Shown: positions 35,512 through 44,091 of the stretch, piece by piece | Position numbering within the stretch: position 1 is the stretch's first letter | Layout: every line of letters begins with the position of its first letter | Assembly (NCBI GenBank): GCA_900320595.1 | Contig: ONSW01000042.1 | Coordinates: 1 to 44,844 of the forward strand | Direction: 5' to 3' | Length of the DNA stretch: 44,844 bases | Source of the DNA: an uncultured Eubacteriales bacterium | GTDB taxonomy: Bacteria > Bacillota > Clostridia > Oscillospirales > Oscillospiraceae | Translations under genes and position numbers: made by a program | The notes under the pieces: model-generated | What the model saw: the letters and a program-made list of their open reading frames with translations, nothing else | The model's database searches: none | Told to the model about the DNA's origin: nothing

Positions 35512-35729
35512 ACCTTTATCCTCCTGTTTGGAGCAACCGCTGTTCCATACGTCTTCGGCGTCTCGAGAACCATTTGCGTCCTGCCTTCACCACTTTTTCT
35601 TGAAATACACAAAGTATGTCTGCAAAAAAGTGTCATCGGCAGGGCACAAATTCTCTCGCGATCCGCTCTTGCCGCATGGAGCATCGTTTGCTCTTCTTTT
35701 CTCTCTTTTTTCGTTTGCTGTGCTTGTCT
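35512..35729. other. gap between nrdG and nrdD
   Basis: No gene. It contains the nrdD leader with its AGGAGG site and a T-rich stretch (35690-35720). No clear promoter was found, so nrdD may be read from the nrdG promoter. Confidence 0.5.
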
Positions 35730-36425
35730 TTACACGCCCCGAACTTCAACGGAGGGGACGATCGGCCTGACGGCGTCCGCCAGCTCGTGCATCTCTTTTT
35801 CGCCGAACGCGCCCAATCCCTCGAGCGCGATGATGTCGCCGCTGTCCTTGAACTGCTGGAGGTAATACTCCTTCGCGCCCGCGATCCACTTCGCCGCCTC
35901 GACAAGACTCTCGGCGGTGTGCAGCCCGCGCACGACCGTGGTGCGGAACTCATACTCCACCTCGCCGCTCAAAAGATAATCCTTCGAGCGCTCGACCGGC
36001 GCAAGATCGAATTTCTCGATCCCGACGGTTTTGCCGTAGAGGGCGGGGGCGTTTTTGATGTCCATGGCCACGCGGTCGACGAGCCCCGCTCTGACGAGCG
36101 AGATCAGGTGATCGGGAAAGGAGCCGTTCGTGTCCAGCTTCACGCGGAAGCCCAGCGCACGCACCTTCTCCAAAAACGCGCCGATGTCCTTGTGGAGCAG
36201 CGGCTCGCCCCCCGTGATCGCGACCCCGTCAAGCACGCCCACGCGCTTTTTAAGGAAGCTCAGCACTTCCTCCTCCGTCGTGTCGCAGCCCAGCCGTTCG
36301 GGCAGGACCAGCGGCGCGTTGTGACAGAAGGGGCAGCGAAAGTTACATCCGGGCGTGAACACCGTACAGGCGACATGTCCCGGATAGTCGAGCAGCGTCA
36401 ATTTTTGAAGACCGGCGATCTGCAT
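35730..36425 (-). CDS. nrdG: anaerobic ribonucleotide reductase activating protein (radical SAM)
   Basis: A 231-residue radical SAM enzyme that forms the glycyl radical on NrdD. The iron-sulfur cysteines are C27, C31 and C34 in GCNFRCPFCHN; ITGGEPLL follows. It is encoded upstream of nrdD on the same strand, with its own promoter and an NrdR-like box. The gene is intact although nrdD is not. Confidence 0.93.
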   Translation of the reverse strand: MQIAGLQKLTLLDYPGHVACTVFTPGCNFRCPFCHNAPLVLPERLGCDTTEEEVLSFLKKRVGVLDGVAITGGEPLLHKDIGAFLEKVRALGFRVKLDTNGSFPDHLISLVRAGLVDRVAMDIKNAPALYGKTVGIEKFDLAPVERSKDYLLSGEVEYEFRTTVVRGLHTAESLVEAAKWIAGAKEYYLQQFKDSGDIIALEGLGAFGEKEMHELADAVRPIVPSVEVRGV

Positions 36426-36467
36426 CTCTCTCTCCTTGCTTCGGGTTAAGAATTGCTTTCGCGTGTT

Positions 36468-36496
36468 ATGATACGACTTTAGCAGTGCCCTGTCAA
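36468..36496 (-). promoter_or_regulatory. promoter of nrdG
   Basis: TTGACA (36491-36496) and TATCAT (36468-36473) with a 17-base spacer on the minus strand, 43 bases before the start. Confidence 0.8.
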
Positions 36497-36546
36497 GAGG
36501 TTAAATACAAGATATTGAAAGTTTTACCGGATTGTTACCGTTATGA

Positions 36547-36562
36547 CCACAAAATATAGTGT
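36547..36562. promoter_or_regulatory. NrdR-box-like site
   Basis: CCACAAAATATAGTGT agrees with the NrdR consensus ACACWATATMTWGTGT at 14 of 16 positions. It is about 50 bases upstream of the nrdG -35. NrdR boxes usually occur as pairs; no good second box was found. Confidence 0.55.
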
Positions 36563-36710
36563 CAGGCGGTTTTCTCGTTACCGCCTGACACCGAGCGTTA
36601 TTGTACCAAGATCCTACAAGATATGGAAAACCCCGCCGTAAAACAGCGGGGTTGGTTTCCGGCTTTTTCATCTCCGACATAAAAAAGCCGGAGGACGATC
36701 GTCCTCCGGC
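36559..36710. terminator. cluster of hairpins after the antiporter gene
   Basis: Four stems follow one another: GTGTCAGGCGGT/ACCGCCTGACAC (36559-36591), AACCCCGC/GCGGGGTT with a T-run on the minus strand (36627-36652), CCGGCTTTTT/AAAAAAGCCGG, and GCCGGAGGAC-GATC-GTCCTCCGGC (36687-36710). The second is the best terminator for the antiporter gene. Confidence 0.75.
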
Positions 36711-36740
36711 CGCTAGACACTAAACACTAGAAACTAGAAC

Positions 36741-38039
36741 CTACTTCCCCGCGGCGGCGAGCTTGCGCTCGCGGCGCTTTAAGACTTCCTCGCTCTTGGG
36801 CTGGATGTCGCCGGCCTTTGTCAGCGCCCACTTGGTCGCCACCGGGCCGAGCAGCTCGTAGACCAGCACGGCGAAGAGCACGATGTTGCGGATCATGGGC
36901 CCGTCGCCGGGCAGCTGCGAGGCAGTCACGCACATGCCGAGCGCCACGCCCGCCTGCGGCAGCAGCGTGATGCCGAGGTAGTCCACGACCTTTTTGTCGC
37001 AGCCCACCATCCGGGACGACTCACGCGCGCCGAAGTATTTGCCGAGCGAGCGGGAGACAATATAAACAACGCCGATCAGCGCGCTCGAGAGCTTGGCGAA
37101 CACGCCCAGCTCCAGCTCCGCGCCCGAGATGACGAAAAACAGCACCAGCAGCGGCGCACTCCAGCGGTCGGCGTTGTGCATGATCTCGTCCGACAGCGGG
37201 CAGAGATTGCAGAACACGCTTCCAAGCATCATGCACACCAGCAGCGAGGAAAAGCCGATCGTGGCTTTTCCGGCCGGCAGCTTGAGCATCGAGAGCGCGA
37301 CCGTGAGGAACACAAAGGAAATGCTCATGGCGACGCGGTTGCGGTTGGAGTGGAAGATCGGCTCGATCTTCGAGAGCACAAAGCCCGCCAGCGCGCCGAG
37401 CAGCAGCGAGCAGAGGATCTCGAGCAGGGGATTGACCAGCACGCCGTAGATGTCGACCGACCCGCTGCCGAGCGCGCGGGCCACGCCGAAGGAGACGGCG
37501 AAGAGGATCAGACCCACCGCGTCGTCGAGCGCGACAATCGGCAGCAGCAGATCGGTCAGCTTGCCCTTGGCCTTGTACTGGCGTACGACCATCAGCGTGG
37601 CGGCCGGCGCGGTCGCGGCGGCGATGGCGCCGAGCGTGATGGCCGCGGGGATCGAAAGCACGGCGGGGAACAGGAAATGCACGCCCAGCAGCGCACAGTC
37701 GACGAACAGCGTCGTGATCACGGCCTGCAGGATGCCGATGACGAGCGCCTGCCTGCCGGTCTCGCGCAGCTGGGAGAGACGGAACTCGTTGCCGATGGAA
37801 AAGGCGATGAAGCCCAGCGCCATATCCGAGATCACGCCGAGCGTCTCGAGCTCTTCAAAGCTGTGGAAGCCCAGCCCCAGAATGTTCAGCCCGCCGAGCA
37901 GACTCGGCCCGATCAGCACGCCGGCGACCAGATAGGCCGTCACGTCCGGCAGACGGAATTTGTTGCCCAGACGCGTCAGCATCAGTCCCGCAAACATGGC
38001 CACGGAGATATTCAGCAGCTCGTTCAAAGTAAAAAGCAT
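36741..38039 (-). CDS. cation/proton antiporter (CPA2 family)
   Basis: A 432-residue membrane protein with about 12 hydrophobic segments. LNISVAMFAGLMLTRLGNKF at the start, LIGPSLLGG, LGAIAAATAPAATLMVV and ALDDAVGLILF match the Na+/H+ exchanger domain, including the conserved acidic residues of DD. It lacks the NAD-binding domain of KefB/KefC. The likely role is pH or salt homeostasis. It is a single gene. Confidence 0.88.
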   Translation of the reverse strand: MLFTLNELLNISVAMFAGLMLTRLGNKFRLPDVTAYLVAGVLIGPSLLGGLNILGLGFHSFEELETLGVISDMALGFIAFSIGNEFRLSQLRETGRQALVIGILQAVITTLFVDCALLGVHFLFPAVLSIPAAITLGAIAAATAPAATLMVVRQYKAKGKLTDLLLPIVALDDAVGLILFAVSFGVARALGSGSVDIYGVLVNPLLEILCSLLLGALAGFVLSKIEPIFHSNRNRVAMSISFVFLTVALSMLKLPAGKATIGFSSLLVCMMLGSVFCNLCPLSDEIMHNADRWSAPLLVLFFVISGAELELGVFAKLSSALIGVVYIVSRSLGKYFGARESSRMVGCDKKVVDYLGITLLPQAGVALGMCVTASQLPGDGPMIRNIVLFAVLVYELLGPVATKWALTKAGDIQPKSEEVLKRRERKLAAAGK

Positions 38040-38237
38040 CTCTTTTCTATTATAGTATCATACAGACAGCCCGCGCATTATAACGCCGCGCGCCGCAAAA
38101 TGCAAGAGGAAAAGCATCCGCACGCAGGGAAAGAAAAAACGCTTTCCGCCTTGCTTCACCTGGGAGAAAGTGGTATACTGAAAAACAGAACAAGGTCGAC
38201 CCCGCCCGACGCGGGGCGGCGGATAAGCGGGAGGATC

Positions 38238-38897
38238 ATGATGAAACGAGTAGTTGCTCTTCTTCTGGCCGTCGTGCTGATGACGGTCTGCTTTGTGCCT
38301 GCAGCCCTGGCCGACGACGCACCGAGCCGCGAGGATATGCGCGGCCACGGCGACATCGCCGTTCCGAAACAGGACTCCTGGCTCAGCGCCTATGAGACGC
38401 GCTATGTCTGCGCCTCGGGCGGCGTGGCGGCGTTCCTCTTCAAAGCGCCCGCGCTCGACTCGGAAAAGTTCGACGCCATCCTCGAGGGCACCGAGCTGAC
38501 GCTTCTGGCCGAGGAAAACGGCTTTTATCTGATCAAAACGGCCGACCGTCGTCTCGGCTGGATCGGCAAGGGACAGACGGCCGAGGATACCTCTCTGCTC
38601 GAATCCCTGCCGGAGCTCGAAGACAGCTGCTGGATCTACAGCTGCGGCGAGGGCGAGAGGAACACCTTTGCCGTGAAATTCAACGGGAAATGGGCCGACA
38701 TCTACCGCGCGTCCGACGGCGCCCACGGCAGACAGACCTTTGTGCTCAGCATGCGCCGCGTCCTGCTCAACGGCCAGTACTTCATCTGGGACGGCGAACA
38801 GTTCACCTCGCGCGATGAATATAAGACGCCGGGCGGCAAGATCCGCTACACGATCACGCCGGACACCGAGGGGCTGTACGAAAAGCTGGCGGGCTGA
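38238..38897 (+). CDS. secreted protein with SH3-like domain
   Basis: A 219-residue protein with a cleavable signal peptide (MMKRVVALLLAVVLMTVCFVPAALADD; cleavage probably after ALA). The mature part has an SH3-like section (ILEGTELTLLAEENGFYLIKTADRRLGWIGKGQ). No catalytic motif. It starts at 38238 after GGGAGGATC; a longer frame upstream is antisense to the antiporter and not real. A promoter-like TTGCTT/TATACT pair, 17 bases apart, stands at about 38151-38180. Confidence 0.8.
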   Translation: MMKRVVALLLAVVLMTVCFVPAALADDAPSREDMRGHGDIAVPKQDSWLSAYETRYVCASGGVAAFLFKAPALDSEKFDAILEGTELTLLAEENGFYLIKTADRRLGWIGKGQTAEDTSLLESLPELEDSCWIYSCGEGERNTFAVKFNGKWADIYRASDGAHGRQTFVLSMRRVLLNGQYFIWDGEQFTSRDEYKTPGGKIRYTITPDTEGLYEKLAG

Positions 38898-38914
38898 GCC
38901 GCCTGCGAAAGAAC

Positions 38915-38955
38915 AAAAAGGAAGGGAAAGATGATCGTCTTTCCCTTCCTTTTTT
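38915..38955. terminator. bidirectional terminator
   Basis: AAAAAGGAAGGGAAAGA pairs perfectly with TCTTTCCCTTCCTTTTT around TGATCG, between two convergent genes. Confidence 0.93.
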
Positions 38956-38987
38956 AATTGTATCGGGAAGCTGTCCGTCGGAGGTGC

Positions 38988-40505
38988 TCAGGCGGCCTCG
39001 CCGCTCGTCTGCGCCGCGGCGCGGCGGAGGATAAAGAGCGTTGCGATCGTCAGCGCGACGCCGATGACGAGACAGATAACGACGTTCTGCACAAAGCCGG
39101 CGATGAGATAGCTCACAAAGCTCACGGCCGCCACAGTCAGAACGTAGGGCAGCTGGGTGGAGATATGGGAGATGTGGTCGCACTGGGCGCCGGCCGAGGC
39201 CATGATCGAGGTGTCGGAGATCGGCGAGCAGTGGTCGCCCATGACCGCGCCGGCCAGGCATGCGGACACGCCGATGATCAGCAGCGTGCTGTCCGCGGGG
39301 AAGACCTTCGTGACGATCGGCAGCAGGATGCCGAAGGTGCCCCAGGAGGTGCCGGTGGAGAACGCCAGCCCGCACGCCACCAGGAAGATGATGGCGGGCA
39401 GCAGGTTGTACAGCCCCGCCGAGGCGCTTTCCATCACGCCGTAGACATAGTCCGCCGCGCCGAGCATCCCGGTGATGTTCTTCAGCGTCACGGCAAAGGT
39501 CAGGATCAGCAGCGCCGGGACCATCGCGATGAAGCCCTTGGTGATGCAGCCCATCGCCTGCTTGAAGCTGAGCAGTCTGCGGCAGAAGAAGTAAATAAAG
39601 GTGAACAGCAGCGCGATCATCGAGCCCCAGGGCAGACCCACCGAGGCGTCGGTGGCGGCAAAGGCTTCGGCAAACGGCACGCCCGAGAAGAAGCCGCCGA
39701 CATACAGCATGCCCAGCACGCAGCTCACGATCAGCACCACGACCGGCAGCAGCAGGTCGATCACGCGGCTGCGGGGATTGGTGGCGACCTCCTCGGCGTC
39801 GGCCGACGCCGCGCCGCCGGAGAAGAGATCGCCCTGAAGCTGCGCGTTCATCTCGTGCAGGCGCATGGCGCCGTAGTCAAACTTCATCAGCGTCAGCCCA
39901 AGCAGGAACACGATCGTCAGCAGACTGTAAAAATTCCACGGGATCGCGCGCACGAACAGCTCCGTTCCGCTCATCACGCCCTCGTCCACGATGCCGGACA
40001 CGGCGGCGGCCCAGGAGGAGATCGGCGCGATCATGCAGATCGGCGCCGCCGTCGCGTCGATGATATAGGCGAGCTTCGCGCGGGAGATGCGATGGCCGTC
40101 GGTCACGGGGCGCATGACGCTGCCCACCGTGAGACAGTTGAAGTAGTCGTCGACAAAGATCAGCACGCCGAGCAGGATCGTCGCGAGCATCGCGCCGACG
40201 CGGGTCTTCACGTGCGTCTGGGCCCAGCGGCCGAAGGCGGCGGAGCCGCCCGCGCTGTTCATGAGCGCCACGATGATGCCCAGCAGGATCAGGAACAGGA
40301 AAATGCCGACGTTCCAGGCGTCCGCGACGCCGGAGATCAGACCGTCGTTGATGATCGCGTCGAGCGCGCCGATGGGCGAGAAGTTCGCCACGAGCAAGCC
40401 GCCGACAACGATGCCGAGAAAGAGCGAGGAATAAACTTCCTTCGTGATCAGCGCAAGCGCGATCGCGATGATGGGGGGCAGCAGCGCCCAGATGGTACCG
40501 TACAT
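38988..40505 (-). CDS. NhaC-family transporter, probably lysine transporter (LysW-like)
   Basis: A 505-residue protein with about 11-12 membrane segments. IFVDDYFNCLTVGSVMRPVTD, PISSWAA and MGDHCSPISDTSIM are NhaC hallmarks. NhaC proteins exchange Na+ and H+, but members under lysine riboswitches have been predicted to carry lysine (named LysW), and a lysine riboswitch stands directly upstream here. I start it at 40505 (MYGTIWALL) after AGGAGG; the in-frame upstream start overlaps the riboswitch terminator. Confidence 0.9.
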   Translation of the reverse strand: MYGTIWALLPPIIAIALALITKEVYSSLFLGIVVGGLLVANFSPIGALDAIINDGLISGVADAWNVGIFLFLILLGIIVALMNSAGGSAAFGRWAQTHVKTRVGAMLATILLGVLIFVDDYFNCLTVGSVMRPVTDGHRISRAKLAYIIDATAAPICMIAPISSWAAAVSGIVDEGVMSGTELFVRAIPWNFYSLLTIVFLLGLTLMKFDYGAMRLHEMNAQLQGDLFSGGAASADAEEVATNPRSRVIDLLLPVVVLIVSCVLGMLYVGGFFSGVPFAEAFAATDASVGLPWGSMIALLFTFIYFFCRRLLSFKQAMGCITKGFIAMVPALLILTFAVTLKNITGMLGAADYVYGVMESASAGLYNLLPAIIFLVACGLAFSTGTSWGTFGILLPIVTKVFPADSTLLIIGVSACLAGAVMGDHCSPISDTSIMASAGAQCDHISHISTQLPYVLTVAAVSFVSYLIAGFVQNVVICLVIGVALTIATLFILRRAAAQTSGEAA

Positions 40506-40521
40506 GTGAGTGCCTCCTGAA

Positions 40522-40757
40522 AAAAAGAATGTCATGAACAGAGCAGATACTGTTCATGACAGGAGACCTCAAAAAGAGGACGAATGTCTGACAGCTCTCC
40601 GCTTTTTTGCAAAAGCGACAGTCCGGCGGATGTTCTCGCGCCGGCCCAGGCATATCCGTCCGGGAATACGGATACCCTTCGGCGGAAAGCCCTTTCGCCC
40701 CCTGCGGTCCCCGCCGCGTTAAAAAAGGGAGCTACTGATGATTTCCGCGCCTCTATC
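40522..40757 (-). promoter_or_regulatory. lysine riboswitch (L box) with terminator
   Basis: Read on the minus strand, the aptamer starts GATAGAGGCGCGG at 40757 and has ATCAGTAG, then CCGCCGAAGGGTATCCG, CCTGGGCCGGC and GCCGGACTGTCGC, in the order and spacing of the lysine aptamer; P1 closes with AG-CTGTC near 40590. The expression platform ends in TGTCATGAACAG / CTGTTCATGACA (40530-40561) followed by a long T-run at 40522-40528. Lysine binding should stop transcription before the transporter gene. Confidence 0.9.
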
Positions 40758-41175
40758 ATACTTTGTTCAGTTGCATTCATTATAATCCACATTTTTTATC
40801 TGTCAACAGACAGTGTGAAAATGACGCAAATTTTGGCGAATTTGTGACTTTTTCGATCGGCTTGGGCGGGTATGCTGTACATCCTGCCAAAGAAAAAACG
40901 AATAAAAGTGAAAGCTCATCGCATGAATATACACAAATTGACAAAAAAAGAGGCGGATCGGAAAACCGATCCGCCAAGACAGGGTTGTGGGATAAAGATA
41001 TGAGCCGGTCCTTTTTGAAAAAGGACACTTGGATAAGCTGTGCCTATACGATAGCGCGGCGGCGCGGTTTTGTAAAGAGCGAACGGACACTAGTTTTGTC
41101 GAACGCGAAAAAAGTATATTTCCCCGCGCACGCGGGCATAATGAGAGGGAATCCACATCGAGAGGAGATCTTGTT
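40758..41175. other. gap with an orphan terminator
   Basis: No protein gene is supported. It contains the minus-strand terminator at 40943-40975 and the leader of the DUF378 gene. The riboswitch promoter must lie at its left end. Confidence 0.6.
40943..40975 (-). terminator. minus-strand terminator without an obvious gene
   Basis: GGCGGATCGG-TTTT-CCGATCCGCC followed by TCTTTTTTT on the minus strand. Upstream on that strand, up to 41175, there is no protein gene, so it may end a small RNA. Confidence 0.8.
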
Positions 41176-41385
41176 ATGCTTATGGATCGCATCGCCCTTG
41201 CGCTGCTGATCGTCGGCGGCGTCAACTGGGGCAGCGTGGGGCTGTTCCGCTTTGACATCGTGGCCTGGCTCTTCGGCGGACAGACCGCCACGGTCAGCCG
41301 CGTCGTCTACACGCTGGTCGGCCTGGCCGCGCTGTGGTGCGTTTCGCTGCTGTTCCGCAGCGACGCCATCACGGATGAAGCGTAA
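41176..41385 (+). CDS. DUF378 small membrane protein
   Basis: 69 residues with two membrane segments: MLMDRIALALLIVGGVNWGSVGLFRFD and VSRVVYTLVGLAALWCVSLL. The GGVNWG phrase is typical of DUF378. The start at 41176 follows GAGGAG; upstream extension lacks support. Function unknown. Confidence 0.88.
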   Translation: MLMDRIALALLIVGGVNWGSVGLFRFDIVAWLFGGQTATVSRVVYTLVGLAALWCVSLLFRSDAITDEA

Positions 41386-41387
41386 AT

Positions 41388-41420
41388 AAAAGAGAGTGCC
41401 GCTGCGGCACTCTCTTTTAT
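41388..41420. terminator. bidirectional terminator
   Basis: AAAAGAGAGTGCCG and CGGCACTCTCTTTT form a perfect stem between the convergent DUF378 and DUF1294 genes. Confidence 0.92.
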
Positions 41421-41704
41421 TGTATCAGGAGATAGATGCACAGCCCAAGCTGCGCCGCGGCAAACAGCGGGAAGAGGAACCTGAAATACCAGTGTTTCGT
41501 TTTGTGATGAAACAAAAACATCCCGGCCGTCCCGCCGATCGCGCCGCCGAGCAGCGCGAAGAGAAAGAGCGTCTTTTCGCTGATGCGCCAGCGGCCCGTT
41601 CTGGCCTTGAACTTGTCAAGCCCCATCAGCACAAAGAGAAACCCGCTCATGACAGCAAGAAGGACCGCCAGGTATTCCCACACGGGAGCGGAGAGCGTCG
41701 GCAT
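41417..41704 (-). CDS. DUF1294 membrane protein
   Basis: 95 residues with about three membrane segments. MGLDKFKARTGRWRISEKTLFLFALLGG and GMFLFHHKTKH are the DUF1294 signature. Function unknown. It is the last gene of a leftward run after the phosphatase genes. Confidence 0.88.
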   Translation of the reverse strand: MPTLSAPVWEYLAVLLAVMSGFLFVLMGLDKFKARTGRWRISEKTLFLFALLGGAIGGTAGMFLFHHKTKHWYFRFLFPLFAAAQLGLCIYLLIQ

Positions 41705-41705
41705 A

Positions 41706-42803
41706 TCAGCCCTCCTTCAGCGCGCCGTAATACCAGCCGGACACGCCGTTGTGCTTGACAAAATACCCGCGGGAGGTCCGCTCGACGATGCTGACGGTGT
41801 CGCCCGCCCTGAGCGGCAGTACATAATCCGTGCAGTCGTTGCAGCCGGTGATCTCCTTGTCCGTAAAGAGGTATTTCGTCAGGATCTCCATCTCATAGCC
41901 GGTGCGGACGTGGCGGCAGAGGGAAAACTCCTCCCCGCGGCGCAGCACCTGCACCTCGCTGTCGCCCCAGCGGATGTAATACGACCGCCCGCCGCCCGGC
42001 TGATCGCTGAGGACGGTCGCGGTCGGAAACGGGTCATAGGCGACAGAGGAGAAGTCCGAACTGTCCTCGCGCGGGATGATGAGCGCGTTGAGCTGGCCGT
42101 CGTCCTTGAGCACACAGCCGCCGTCGATCGAGATGATCTTCCGCTCGCGGTCGATGATCGGGTTGGCGTTGACGATGTTCTCCCCGTACAGCACGACCGG
42201 CCAGTGGCCGACGACGACCCATTTCGAAAAGCGCTCGTCGTGGGAGAGAAAATTGTCGTACTTCACCAGCTCGCCTGGACGGTGTTCTTCCAAAGGCTTG
42301 TCTGCGTGCACGCCGGAATGGGCGAAGATGAAATGCTCCGTCTCGATGGCGTGCGGAATGCGGGAAAGAAAGTCCCACTCCGCGGCAAAGGGCTCTCTCA
42401 GCGCGTTCTTGAGCGCGGTAAAATCCTCCTCCTTCACGCTGCGGCCAAGCTCGGCGCACATGTCCCACAGCAGGCCGCGGCCGCGCCAGAGGACGTATTC
42501 GCGGATGCGCTTGTCGGTCTCGCGGTCCATGGAAAAGATCTCGGCCCACTCGTCGCAGTTGCCGCATACGGCCTTTGCCCGCCCCGCAGCGCAAAGCGCC
42601 ATCACATAGCGCAGCGTTTCAAGGCTGTGCTCGCCCTTTTCAAGAAAATCGCCGTCGAAGATCACGAGGTCGTCCCCGCCGAAGCCGGCCTTTTCGAGCA
42701 CGCCGTGCAGATAGGGCAGGTTGCCGTGCACGTCGGCGATGACGAGGAGCCGCCTCCCCGGCGCGACGGACAGATGTTCGATTCTGGCTTTGCGTTCAGA
42801 CAT
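41706..42803 (-). CDS. calcineurin-like metallophosphoesterase
   Basis: A 365-residue enzyme. The metal-binding blocks are IADVHGN (about 22), FDGDFLEKGEHS, GNCDEW (GNHD variant with Cys for His), FAHSGVH and VVGHWP. A C-terminal part ends in an SH3-like TVSIVERTSRGYFVKHNGVSGWYY. It resembles serine/threonine or diadenosine-tetraphosphate phosphatases; the substrate is unknown. Start at 42803 after GGAGAG, overlapping the stop of the upstream gene, so the two are coupled. Confidence 0.85.
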   Translation of the reverse strand: MSERKARIEHLSVAPGRRLLVIADVHGNLPYLHGVLEKAGFGGDDLVIFDGDFLEKGEHSLETLRYVMALCAAGRAKAVCGNCDEWAEIFSMDRETDKRIREYVLWRGRGLLWDMCAELGRSVKEEDFTALKNALREPFAAEWDFLSRIPHAIETEHFIFAHSGVHADKPLEEHRPGELVKYDNFLSHDERFSKWVVVGHWPVVLYGENIVNANPIIDRERKIISIDGGCVLKDDGQLNALIIPREDSSDFSSVAYDPFPTATVLSDQPGGGRSYYIRWGDSEVQVLRRGEEFSLCRHVRTGYEMEILTKYLFTDKEITGCNDCTDYVLPLRAGDTVSIVERTSRGYFVKHNGVSGWYYGALKEG

Positions 42804-43920
42804 GGCTCTCTCCAAACCGGTATTCCATCAGATACAGCTTCCCGAAGCGGCCGCGCTCATGCGACAGGCGCCGGAAGCCGTGCTTTTCGTAAAAATGCAG
42901 CGCGCGGGGATTGTCCTCCGCCGCCTGCAGACGGACGGAGCGCCGCCCGAGCGAGCGGTAGTACATCAGCGCGCGGCCGAGCAGCTGCACGCCGAAGCCC
43001 TTGTCGCGGTATGCCTCGTCGAGATACAGCAGGCTGATCCAGCCGTATCCGGCATGCTCGCCGCGGCGGGTGTCGAGATCAATGAGCCCGACGCTCTTCT
43101 CCCCGTCGAAGATCCGGATGATCGCATTCGGATCGGCGCGGTGATGCTCGCACGCAGCGGCGAGATAGGTCTCCGGATCGAAGCCCTCGAGCGTGCCGTG
43201 TGCGCTCTGCCAGGCGTCGGAATAGCAGGCGCGGTAAAACGCTGCCTCGGCGCGCGGGTCGATCGCCTCGCCGCGCAGATTGCCCATCTGGATCTTGCGC
43301 TGCGGCAGCGCGAGCGGCTCGAGATGCGCGCAGTCGTTGATCGTGTCGACGCGAAATTCCCCGTTTTCATAAAAGACGTGGCAGATGCCCGTGTTGCCGC
43401 AGATCGGCAGCGAGGGGTCGTCGAGCGACTTGTGCAGCATATACGAGAGCAGGCAGCGGATCGTCACGCCGTGGCTGACGACGGCGACGACCTTGCCGTC
43501 GTTTTCCTCCGCGATCTTCCTCAGCGCGGCGGCGGCGCGGCGGCGCACGTCGTCATAGCGCTCGGCGCCGTCGAGGAAAAATTCCTCGGCGCGGTGGATA
43601 AAGGTGTCCATCATCTCGGGCTGCGCCCAGCCCACGTCGCCGAAAAAGCGCGCCTCCCAGGGGCCGACGTTGATCTCGCGCAGCTCCGGCTCGGTGCGCA
43701 GCGGCAGCGCGTGATAGCGGCGGATCGCCCCGGCCGTGAGCACCGCGCGCTTTAAGTCGCTGGCATACAGCGCGTCGATTTTCACATCGCGCATCCGCTC
43801 GGCGAGCGCGTCGATCTCCTGCAGGCCGAGCGCTGTGACGTCGCCGTCCCAGTGTCCCTGCATCGCGCGGAAGAGGTTGCCCTCGGCCTGGGTGTGGCGG
43901 ATGAGATAGATTTCTGTCAT
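42796..43920 (-). CDS. histidine phosphatase-GNAT acetyltransferase fusion
   Basis: A 374-residue fusion. Residues 1-190 are a phosphoglycerate-mutase-type phosphatase: YLIRHTQAEGN (His8 would carry the phosphate) and VVSHGVTIR. Residues about 215-370 are a GNAT acetyltransferase: SVGLIDLDTRRGEHAGYGWISLLYLDEAYRDKGFGVQLLGRAL, with the acetyl-CoA loop near RDKGFG. Substrates unknown. It precedes the metallophosphoesterase gene, with overlap, suggesting a common pathway. Confidence 0.88.
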   Translation of the reverse strand: MTEIYLIRHTQAEGNLFRAMQGHWDGDVTALGLQEIDALAERMRDVKIDALYASDLKRAVLTAGAIRRYHALPLRTEPELREINVGPWEARFFGDVGWAQPEMMDTFIHRAEEFFLDGAERYDDVRRRAAAALRKIAEENDGKVVAVVSHGVTIRCLLSYMLHKSLDDPSLPICGNTGICHVFYENGEFRVDTINDCAHLEPLALPQRKIQMGNLRGEAIDPRAEAAFYRACYSDAWQSAHGTLEGFDPETYLAAACEHHRADPNAIIRIFDGEKSVGLIDLDTRRGEHAGYGWISLLYLDEAYRDKGFGVQLLGRALMYYRSLGRRSVRLQAAEDNPRALHFYEKHGFRRLSHERGRFGKLYLMEYRFGESHV

Positions 43921-43994
43921 GACAAAGTTCTCCTTCGGGCAGCATCAGCTCACTGCAATCCGCTCTCGCCGGATCCGCCAATGTTACCCAATAC

Positions 43995-44023
43995 TTGACC
44001 GCAAGCGCGTCAATGAGTATAAT
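43995..44023 (+). promoter_or_regulatory. promoter of PurN-like gene
   Basis: TTGACC and TATAAT with a 17-base spacer, about 70 bases before the start codon. Confidence 0.8.
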
Positions 44024-44091
44024 AGTGTAGTTAGAAAAATCTCCCCGCCATTATATCCCGAAACTGTCAGCAAAGCAAGAGAGGGTAAAGT

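Noticed and set aside
35595-35625. NrdR box before nrdD (ACACAAAGTATG...)
   Set aside because: Only about 9 of 16 positions match the consensus.
38958-40520. Long plus-strand frame across the NhaC gene
   Set aside because: It is antisense to a clear membrane protein, has no ribosome site and an Arg/His/Asp-biased composition typical of the shadow of a GC-rich gene. The same holds for long frames opposite nrdD (33940-35109), the antiporter and the serine recombinase.
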